Below are positions 1 through 4,570 of a stretch of 8,964 nt of DNA, piece after piece. Positions within the stretch are counted from its first letter, which is position 1; the number at the start of each line of letters is the position of its first letter. A program made the position numbers and the translations under genes. Source of the stretch: Bordetella parapertussis (lineage in GTDB: Bacteria > Pseudomonadota > Gammaproteobacteria > Burkholderiales > Burkholderiaceae_C); NCBI GenBank assembly GCA_943328885.2, contig CALQBT020000078.1, forward strand, positions 1-8,964, read 5' to 3'. The notes beneath the pieces were generated by a model, which was not told the DNA's origin, did not search any database, and saw nothing but the letters and a program-made list of their open reading frames with translations.

Positions 1-2
1 AA

Positions 3-557
3 GACATGAAGATCGCGCTGCGTACCTTCAAGGCGCAAATCCAAGGCGGCGACGAGGTGATGTTCTTCTTCGCCGGCCACGGCGTCCAGTTGGGCGCATC
101 GAACTACCTGCTGCCGATCGACATTGCTGGCGAGAGCGAGGAGCAGATCAAGGACGACGCGATGCAGCTGCAGAAAGTGCTAGACGACATCAGCGAGCGA
201 AAAGCCAAGTTCACGCTGGCGCTGATCGATGCCTGCCGCGACAACCCCTTCAAGGTGGCGGGCCGGGCGATTGGCGGCCGCGGCCTGGCGCCGACGACGG
301 CGGCCACCGGGCAGATGGTGATTTTTTCAGCCGGCTCGGGCCAGCAAGCGCTCGACAAGATGGGGCCGGCCGACAAGCACAAGAACGGCGTTTTCACCCG
401 CGTCTTTCTGAAGGAGATGCAGATCCCCGGGGTCAGCATCGACCGGATCGTCCGCAATGTCCGGACCGAGGTGGTCGAGATGGCCCGGTCGGTCGGCCAT
501 GAGCAGGTGCCGGCGATCTACGACCAGGTGGTCGGTGATTTCTACTTCAGCAAATAG
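3..557 (+). CDS. Caspase-like (peptidase C14) protein, C-terminal part, 5' truncated by window edge
   Basis: This is the C-terminal 184 codons of a caspase-fold cysteine peptidase. The frame is open to the left edge and the first Met (position 6) lies inside the fold, so the true start is upstream. Counting that Met as residue 1, the catalytic His is H25 in FFFAGHG after a hydrophobic strand, and the catalytic Cys is C77 in LALIDACRDNPF. Both dyad residues are present. The segment that follows (FSAGSGQQALD, then NGVFTRVFLKEM) matches the small-subunit-like half of bacterial caspase-like and metacaspase-like proteins, and the protein ends with the fold at DFYFSK, TAG. Family members are cysteine peptidases, often Arg/Lys-specific, with roles from stress or cell death to unknown. 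Any N-terminal signal or partner domain is outside the window, so the role cannot be assigned. The family call is firm; the function is not. Confidence 0.88.
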   Translation, partial: DMKIALRTFKAQIQGGDEVMFFFAGHGVQLGASNYLLPIDIAGESEEQIKDDAMQLQKVLDDISERKAKFTLALIDACRDNPFKVAGRAIGGRGLAPTTAATGQMVIFSAGSGQQALDKMGPADKHKNGVFTRVFLKEMQIPGVSIDRIVRNVRTEVVEMARSVGHEQVPAIYDQVVGDFYFSK

Positions 558-641
558 CGGGTAGCGCTCGCGGATTTTTCTGTATCACCCTCAGCGCGCA
601 CTGCCGCCAGGACGGCCGCAAAATGCGCAAAACCCACCAAC

Positions 642-647
642 AGGAAA
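642..647 (+). promoter_or_regulatory. Ribosome binding site that decides the SDR start at 653
   Basis: AGGAAA sits 5 nt before the ATG at 653. The alternative in-frame ATG at 623 lacks a purine-rich element and would add ten residues (MRKTHQQETY) that do not belong to the Rossmann fold, so 653 is preferred. Confidence 0.6.
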
Positions 648-652
648 CATAC

Positions 653-1438
653 ATGACCAACGATTGGACCCCACAGGTTGCCCTCGTCACCGGCGGCGCC
701 CGCGGCATTGGCCGCGCCACGGTCAAGCACCTTGCCGGCCTCGGTGCGGCGGTGGCGATCAACTACTCCAGCAAGCCCGATGTGGCCGAGGCGCTGGCCG
801 CAGAGATCCGCGCCGCCGGTGGCCGCGCGATCGCCGTGGGCGCCGACGTGGCTGACGCTGCCGCGGTGAACGCGATGGTGGCGCGCGCGCAGGCCGAACT
901 TGGCCCGATCACCATCCTGGTCAACAACGCCGGCATCTCCTGGCCGGCAACGCTGGAAACCTGGGAGCCCGAGGGCTTTGCCCGGCTGCGCGCGGTCAAT
1001 GTCGACGGCGTGATCCACACCATCCGTGCGGTGATGGCTGGTATGAAGGCGCGCCACTTCGGGCGCATCGTGAACATCTCGTCGGTGGCCTCGCACGGCA
1101 ACACCGGTTTCACGGGCAATCACTTCTACGCGTCCACCAAGGCCGACGTCAACATCCTGACCCGGCGCTTCGCGATGGAACTCGGCCCCCAGGGCATCAC
1201 CGTGAACGCGGTGGCGCCTGGCCTGACCCGCTCCGACATGACCCAGGGCAGCAGGTCCGATGCCGAGTGGCAGGAGGTGGTGGCGAGCTTCGCGCGCATC
1301 ACCATCATGGGCCGGGTCGGCGAGCCTGAAGAGATCGCGCGAGCTGTCGCGTTCCTGGCCGCGCCCGAGGCCGGATGGATCACCGCGCAGGTGCTCACCG
1401 TCGATGGCGGGCGGATGGACTACATCGGCCACGGTTGA
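653..1438 (+). CDS. SDR family NAD(P)-dependent oxidoreductase, FabG-like
   Basis: A 261-residue classical short-chain dehydrogenase/reductase, full length for the family. Visible motifs are the cofactor glycine motif TGGARGIG at residues 13-20, the adenine-contacting Asp D65 in GADV, NNAG at 91-94, the structural/catalytic Asn N116 in AVNVDG, Ser S144 in NISSVA, and the Tyr-Lys pair Y159 and K163 in FYASTK. It ends in the usual VDGG segment. The Ser-to-Tyr interval is about two residues longer than in E. coli FabG, next to the substrate pocket. Such enzymes interconvert a hydroxyl or beta-hydroxyacyl group and a ketone with NAD(P)H in the cytosol; the substrate is not predictable here. It lies 95 bp after the caspase-like gene on the same strand with no obvious functional link, and ends 17 bp from the convergent small gene. 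It could serve as a 3-oxoacyl-ACP reductase, but a specialised catabolic SDR is equally likely. Confidence 0.92.
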   Translation: MTNDWTPQVALVTGGARGIGRATVKHLAGLGAAVAINYSSKPDVAEALAAEIRAAGGRAIAVGADVADAAAVNAMVARAQAELGPITILVNNAGISWPATLETWEPEGFARLRAVNVDGVIHTIRAVMAGMKARHFGRIVNISSVASHGNTGFTGNHFYASTKADVNILTRRFAMELGPQGITVNAVAPGLTRSDMTQGSRSDAEWQEVVASFARITIMGRVGEPEEIARAVAFLAAPEAGWITAQVLTVDGGRMDYIGHG

Positions 1439-1455
1439 CAGGCTTCGGGCGCAGC

Positions 1456-1689
1456 TCAGGACTTGTTTGGAGGGGTGGCGGCATCTTCCCGCAGCCACAA
1501 GCGCAACACGGCGGTGGCGCTTGCTGCACGCAGCTTGCAGATTTCGCGAGCTGCAGCCACTTCAGCTACTAGCAGCGCTTCGTCAGCAGGCGGCGCCGGC
1601 TTCATCGGCGCGACCTGTTTCGCAACGACCGCAGCAGGCGAGTTGCGTGGCGGTTTGGGCTTGGGTTTTGACCTGAACCATTCGAACAT
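1456..1689 (-). CDS. Small hypothetical protein, 77 aa, Pro/Lys-rich N-terminus
   Basis: I do not recognise this family. The chosen ATG (complement of 1687-1689) gives 77 residues starting MFEWFRSKPKPKPP. A hydrophobic-basic N-terminus is followed by a Pro/Ala/Lys-rich, probably disordered stretch to about residue 35, then an Ala/Leu/Glu-rich segment (LLVAEVAAAREICKLRAASATAVLRLWLRED) likely to form an amphipathic helix. The frame opens further upstream to 1824, but that would overlap the regulator's 3' end and add unconvincing sequence; the MFEWF start looks natural for small proteins. Only a weak CAGG lies upstream. It sits 91 bp downstream of the Crp/Fnr gene in the same direction, so co-transcription is possible, and converges on the SDR. 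There is no signal peptide or membrane segment. It may be a real small gene or a chance frame in GC-rich DNA. Confidence 0.5.
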   Translation of the reverse strand: MFEWFRSKPKPKPPRNSPAAVVAKQVAPMKPAPPADEALLVAEVAAAREICKLRAASATAVLRLWLREDAATPPNKS

Positions 1690-1766
1690 CGTGTGGCCTG
1701 TTTGTCGTTCGCCTTGGGTTCTGATTGGGTCGCCAGGCCGATCGGTGACGGTCGGCAAGTCATCGC

Positions 1767-1783
1767 TGACCTGGCTCAGGTCA
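1767..1783. repeat. Perfect inverted repeat at the 3' end of the Crp/Fnr gene, possible weak terminator
   Basis: TGACCTG (1767-1773), spacer GCT, CAGGTCA (1777-1783): 7-bp perfect arms that include the regulator's own stop codon. Read on the minus strand the hairpin forms at the stop and is not followed by a U-tract, so it is at best a weak or factor-assisted terminator or an mRNA 3'-end stabiliser between the regulator and the downstream small ORF. Confidence 0.35.
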
Positions 1784-2452
1784 TCTGGGCTGCTGCACAA
1801 CATCCTTGATCTGCACCGAACCATCTTCCTGGGTTTCGATCACGCCGCGCGCTTCGAGGTCCTTCATCACCCGACTGACCATCACGCGTGAAGCACCCAC
1901 CACCTTGGCCATGTGCTGACGCGAGACCTTGGTGCGGACGGTCTTGACGCCGTCGATATCCTCAGCCATTTCCAACAGGGTTCGTGCGACCCTGCCGTAG
2001 ACATCGAACAATGCCAGCGATTCGATCTGCCGGTCGGCACCACGCAAGCGCCGCACCAGGCCGTGCAGAATCGGGTAGGACAGTGAGGGTTTCTCGGGCA
2101 GGCAACGCGCAAATTCGGTACGGCCCAGCATCAGCATGTCAGTCTGAATTTCGCATCGCACCGTGGCCGAATGAGGCTCGTTGTCGATCATGCTCATCTC
2201 GCCGACATAGTCACCCGCCTTCAGTTCTGCCAGGATCACCTCGCGGCCGCGCGTGCCCGAGGTCAACACCTGCGCCCGACCATTGAGCAAGATGAACAAG
2301 GTGTTGCTCTTGCGGCCCTGTTCGACCACCAATTCGCCTCTACGGAAACGGCGCTTGATCACGCTGCCAGCGATCGCCAGCGCCTGCTCGTTGGTCAGCA
2401 TTGAGAACAAGGGCACGCGGCGGATCAGATCTAGGTTGGTCAACATGGCCAT
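1781..2452 (-). CDS. Crp/Fnr family transcriptional regulator
   Basis: A 223-residue regulator when started at MAMLTNLDLI; this start fits homologues I recall from Comamonadaceae and has a GGGG stretch about 8 nt upstream. In-frame ATGs at 2464, 2500 and 2530 would lengthen it to 249 residues. An N-terminal cyclic-nucleotide-binding beta-roll spans about residues 10-120, with RGELVVEQG at 38-46 and GEMSMIDNEPHSATV at 84-98. A dimerisation helix follows at about 125-165 (SLALFDVYGRVARTLLEMA), then a winged helix-turn-helix (VSRQHMAKVVGASRVMVSRVMKDLE, about 176-200). The position matching the cAMP-phosphate Arg of CRP is His (H94), so cAMP binding is doubtful. There is no N-terminal Cys cluster, so it is not an FNR-type Fe-S sensor. 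In the recognition helix the usual Glu of SRE is Val (V190). It lies downstream of the VOC gene on the same strand, 223 bp away, probably with its own promoter. Targets are unknown. Confidence 0.9.
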   Translation of the reverse strand: MAMLTNLDLIRRVPLFSMLTNEQALAIAGSVIKRRFRRGELVVEQGRKSNTLFILLNGRAQVLTSGTRGREVILAELKAGDYVGEMSMIDNEPHSATVRCEIQTDMLMLGRTEFARCLPEKPSLSYPILHGLVRRLRGADRQIESLALFDVYGRVARTLLEMAEDIDGVKTVRTKVSRQHMAKVVGASRVMVSRVMKDLEARGVIETQEDGSVQIKDVVQQPR

Positions 2453-2534
2453 GGGGAGCCCCATTTTTCGAACAAAGTGGTTACCGAACCATTCCGGCAT
2501 CGCGACGGACCATGTTATTGCATCGCACAAGTCT

Positions 2535-2569
2535 GATCAGTAAACCCGGTCATTGAGATCAGGCTAAAC
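2535..2569. repeat. Direct repeat GATCAG...TAAAC upstream of the Crp/Fnr gene
   Basis: GATCAGTAAAC at 2535-2545 and GATCAGGCTAAAC at 2557-2569 start 22 bp apart, about two helical turns. The first copy overlaps the 8-bp palindrome CTGATCAG (2533-2540). This position upstream of a regulator suits tandem binding sites, possibly autoregulatory, but no protein can be assigned. Confidence 0.3.
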
Positions 2570-2675
2570 ACCTGTTGAGCACTGTCGGGCGGGCTCGAAA
2601 ACGCGTCTTGACAATTTCAGCGCGCGATGAGCCATGGCGATGAGCCGGCTTGTCGGCAGGGCCTGCCTTGAGTCC

Positions 2676-3170
2676 TCAGGCGATGGCCTTGGACCGAGAG
2701 GTGGCGGTCCAGCGGTCGAGTATTTCGCGGGCGCTGTTGCGCGCAGGGTCCATTGCGCTGGCGTGGTCGGGTGTCTTGGCCGTCAGTTCGATCACATAGC
2801 CGTTGGGATCGCGGAAGTAGATCGAGTGGATGAAGCCGTGGTTGGAGATCCCGCGGGTCTCGATGCCAGCCGCGCGGCCCTTGGCGAGCATGTCGTGAAG
2901 CGTTTGCATGTCGACTTCCAGCGCGATGTGCAGATCGAAGTCGTGCTGAGGTTTGAACTCGAACGCCATGTCTGGTGCTTCGAAGAAAGCCAGGTAAGAG
3001 CCGTCGCCGAGTTGGTAGAAGGTGTGCAGGGTGTCGGTCTGGCGGCCGCTCTTGGTTTCGCCGATCTCCAAGCTTCCCGCCAGCGGCAGACCGAGAAAGT
3101 CTTCATAAAAGCATCGCGTCGCCTCGGAATCTCGGCAGCGGTAGGCGTTGTGGTGCAGTCCCTTGATCAT
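2676..3170 (-). CDS. VOC family protein (glyoxalase / bleomycin-resistance / extradiol dioxygenase fold)
   Basis: A 164-residue single-chain vicinal-oxygen-chelate protein with two beta-alpha-beta-beta-beta modules. The first begins with GLHHNAYRCRDSEATRCFYEDFLGLPL (residues 4-30). The second contains DLHIALEV (79-86) and the signature YFRDPNGYVIELTAK (118-132). Candidate metal ligands by position are H7, E64 (AFFEAP), H81 and E128, so a divalent-metal site looks intact. The family includes glyoxalase I, fosfomycin-resistance enzymes, epimerases and ring-cleaving dioxygenases; this one cannot be placed among them. The last 30 residues beyond the fold are polar. The start has a strong AGGAG 7 nt upstream. 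It is transcribed divergently from the Bug operon and away from it, with a dyad just upstream that may be its operator, so co-regulation with the catabolic operon is plausible but unproven. Confidence 0.88.
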   Translation of the reverse strand: MIKGLHHNAYRCRDSEATRCFYEDFLGLPLAGSLEIGETKSGRQTDTLHTFYQLGDGSYLAFFEAPDMAFEFKPQHDFDLHIALEVDMQTLHDMLAKGRAAGIETRGISNHGFIHSIYFRDPNGYVIELTAKTPDHASAMDPARNSAREILDRWTATSRSKAIA

Positions 3171-3177
3171 CTCGTCT

Positions 3178-3182
3178 CTCCT
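3178..3182 (-). promoter_or_regulatory. Strong Shine-Dalgarno for the VOC gene
   Basis: The minus strand reads AGGAG here, 7 nt before the ATG at 3170. It is the clearest ribosome binding site in the window and fixes the VOC start. Confidence 0.65.
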
Positions 3183-3193
3183 GGTCTGGGCGT

Positions 3194-3218
3194 CGTTCTC
3201 AAGCGGTGCTGGAGAACG
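3194..3218. promoter_or_regulatory. Perfect 7-bp dyad upstream of the VOC gene, candidate operator
   Basis: CGTTCTC (3194-3200), 11-bp spacer, GAGAACG (3212-3218). The dyad lies 24-48 bp upstream of the VOC start codon, where a repressor or activator site would be expected. The arm spacing of about 18 bp centre to centre roughly suits a dimeric helix-turn-helix protein. The regulator is unknown. Confidence 0.35.
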
Positions 3219-3383
3219 GTACGCGATGCGGTGATGCTGCCATTGAAGCGCCGGTTCGAATTCGCTCAGTTTGTCATGTCTGCCATGCGCCGTCCCGGAT
3301 GCCTGGTGTTGGCCAGCGTATCCGTATCGAAGCCGGTGGTCTGCTCACTCGAGCGTGCGGCTCGCAGCTGCGGGTTGGCCACA

Positions 3384-3412
3384 TTGACCGGCTGAGCGGC
3401 CGCCGCTACATT
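3384..3412 (+). promoter_or_regulatory. Putative sigma70 promoter for the Bug-MmgE-CMD operon
   Basis: TTGACC (3384-3389, 5/6 match to the -35 consensus), a spacer of exactly 17 bp, then TACATT (3407-3412, 4/6 match to -10). This would start transcription near 3419 and leave a leader of about 130 nt before the Bug ATG at 3551. The spacer carries one arm of an inverted-repeat pair, which is compatible with repression. The prediction is by eye only. Confidence 0.4.
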
Positions 3413-3448
3413 CGTTCACCACTTTGCACATTCCTAGAGGCTTGGGGC

Positions 3449-3535
3449 ATGAACACTTCCACTGCGCTCCGGCCGTGTTGCCGGTCTGGCGCTAACAAGC
3501 GCGCAGCGCCAGCGCTGCGGTACTGCGGCCGCTGA
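3449..3535 (+). CDS. Possible 28-codon leader ORF upstream of the Bug gene
   Basis: An ATG at 3449 with AGAGG 8 nt upstream (3436-3440) opens 28 codons (starting MNTSTALRPCCRSG, ending LRYCGR) and stops 15 bp before the Bug start. It has a better ribosome binding site than the Bug gene itself. The peptide is basic and holds three cysteines, including an adjacent pair. Its second half coincides with an 8-bp hairpin and the right arm of the inverted repeat. A leader peptide that couples translation to the operon is possible. Equally, it may be a chance frame, as nothing but position and ribosome site supports it. Confidence 0.22.
   Translation: MNTSTALRPCCRSGANKRAAPALRYCGR
3502..3519. repeat. 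Hairpin-forming perfect inverted repeat in the Bug leader
   Basis: CGCAGCGC (3502-3509), CA, GCGCTGCG (3512-3519): 8-bp arms with a 2-nt centre, which would form about a 7-bp GC stem with a 4-nt loop. It ends 31 bp before the Bug start codon. No U-tract follows, so it is not a standard intrinsic terminator. Confidence 0.4.
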
Positions 3536-3550
3536 GCCTAGCCTCGGCCC

Positions 3551-4531
3551 ATGCAAAGACGCCGGTTCATCGCTTCGTTCTCGGCCTCGGTGCCTGCCGC
3601 GCTGGTCGGCCCGCGGGTCTGGGCGCAGGCCTTTCCGGCCCGAACGCTGCGCTACATCGTGCCGGTGGCCGCGGGCGGCGGCAGCGATCTGGTCGGGCGC
3701 ACCGTGACCGAGCGCTGGGGCCGTTTGCTGGGCCAGGGCTTTGTGGTCGACAACGTCGGCGGCGGTGGCGGGGCGATCGCCTGCCTGGCCGCGGCCAAAT
3801 CGGCGCCTGACGGCTACACCTTGCTGCAAGGCTATGTCGGCACCCATGGCACGAACCCGGCCACGCGCAGCAAGCTGCCCTACGACGCGGTGAAGGATTT
3901 CACCGCCATCGGCATGATCGGTGCCACGCCCAATGTGCTGGTGGTCCACGCCAGCCTGGCGGTGCAAAACATCGCTCAATTTGCTGAATACATGCGGCGC
4001 AACCCTGGACGCGTCAGCTATGGCTCGGCCGGCCAGGGCACGCTGACGCACCTGACGATGGAACTCTTCAAGCAGGCCGCCAACGCCTTTGCACTGCACA
4101 TCCCCTATCGCGGCATTGCGCCCGCGTTCAACGACTTGCTCGGGGGCCAGACTCAGGCGATGTTCCCCGGGCTGGCCGCAGCGCTGCCGCATCTGCGGTC
4201 CGGCCGGGTGAGGGCGCTGGCAGTCACCGGCGCGGCCCGCCACCCGCTGCTCAAGGACGTGCCCACGCTGATCGAGTCTGGCTACAAGGGCTTTGATGCG
4301 GTGCAGTGGTACGGTGTTGTCGGGCCTGCCGGGATGGCGCCGGCGGTGGTCAAGACCCTCAATGACACGCTCAACGCCGTCCTGACTGGTTCTGACCTGC
4401 GCGACAGGCTTTCGGCTGAAGCGATTGAGCCGCAGGCCATGACGCCCGAGGCCTTCGGCCAGTTCATCCGTGACGACATCGCGCGCTGGACCCGGCTGGC
4501 GCACGACCGCAAGATTGACCTCGACGCCTGA
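3551..4531 (+). CDS. Bug/TctC-family tripartite tricarboxylate transporter substrate-binding protein
   Basis: A 326-residue periplasmic solute-binding protein of the Bug (TctC-like) family, at typical length. The N-terminus MQRRRFIASFSASVPAALVG is a signal peptide with a run of three arginines, so Tat export is possible, and WAQA at residues 24-27 offers an AxA cleavage site before the mature FPARTLR. Family hallmarks are YIVPVAAGGGSD (35-46), NVGGGGG (68-74), SAPDGYTLL (84-92), YGSAGQGTLTHL (157-168) and IPYRGIAPAFNDLLGGQ (184-200). Family members bind carboxylates such as citrate, dicarboxylates, aromatic acids or amino-acid-derived acids and serve TctAB-type transporters or sensing. No TctA or TctB membrane gene is next to it, so it is an orphan. 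It is the first gene of a three-gene operon and the next starts 39 bp later. No clear Shine-Dalgarno precedes this ATG. Confidence 0.93.
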   Translation: MQRRRFIASFSASVPAALVGPRVWAQAFPARTLRYIVPVAAGGGSDLVGRTVTERWGRLLGQGFVVDNVGGGGGAIACLAAAKSAPDGYTLLQGYVGTHGTNPATRSKLPYDAVKDFTAIGMIGATPNVLVVHASLAVQNIAQFAEYMRRNPGRVSYGSAGQGTLTHLTMELFKQAANAFALHIPYRGIAPAFNDLLGGQTQAMFPGLAAALPHLRSGRVRALAVTGAARHPLLKDVPTLIESGYKGFDAVQWYGVVGPAGMAPAVVKTLNDTLNAVLTGSDLRDRLSAEAIEPQAMTPEAFGQFIRDDIARWTRLAHDRKIDLDA

Positions 4532-4570
4532 GCGTTTTCCCAATCCACCGTATCCCTGCAAACTCCCAAC

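Larger units (their letters stand above)
3390..3538. repeat. Widely spaced inverted-repeat pair flanking the Bug leader
   Basis: The left arm GGCTGAGCGGCCGC at 3390-3403 matches the reverse complement of the right arm at 3525-3538 in 13 of 14 bases, with 121 bp between. The left arm occupies the promoter spacer and the right arm ends 12 bp before the Bug ATG. Each arm contains the self-palindrome GCGGCCGC, so each could be a site alone or the two could pair. GC-rich palindromes also arise by chance in such DNA. Confidence 0.35.
3171..3550. other. 380-bp divergent intergenic region between the VOC gene and the Bug operon
   Basis: No conserved protein is encoded here on either strand. Leftward, it holds the VOC ribosome binding site and a 7-bp dyad. 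Rightward, it holds a sigma70-like promoter (3384-3412), an apparent leader of about 130 nt with a possible 28-codon ORF (3449-3535), an 8-bp hairpin (3502-3519), and a 14-bp inverted-repeat pair (3390-3403 and 3525-3538). I see no RNA family that I recognise. The frames crossing 3206-3448 resemble no protein I know and look like chance. Confidence 0.6.

Noticed and set aside
558..652. Possible terminator with a short T-run (576-579) after the caspase-like gene
   Set aside because: The preceding GC-rich sequence does not form a convincing stem next to the T-run.
542..1498. Minus-strand open frame of about 320 codons
   Set aside because: It is antisense to the SDR with all catalytic motifs; its composition (His, Arg, Gly, Asp) is that of a shadow frame.
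1463..1891. Plus-strand open frame of 142 codons opposite the small hypothetical gene
   Set aside because: It crosses the 3' end of the Crp/Fnr gene and its terminal hairpin, and its sequence shows no family features. The minus-strand frame is preferred but not certain.
2608..2613. Perfect TTGACA -35 box on the plus strand
   Set aside because: No acceptable -10 lies 16-18 bp downstream, and no plus-strand gene starts nearby.
2634..3395. Plus-strand open frame of about 250 codons across the VOC gene and the intergenic region
   Set aside because: It is antisense to the VOC gene, which has a strong Shine-Dalgarno and metal-site motifs. The extension past 3170 resembles no protein I recognise.
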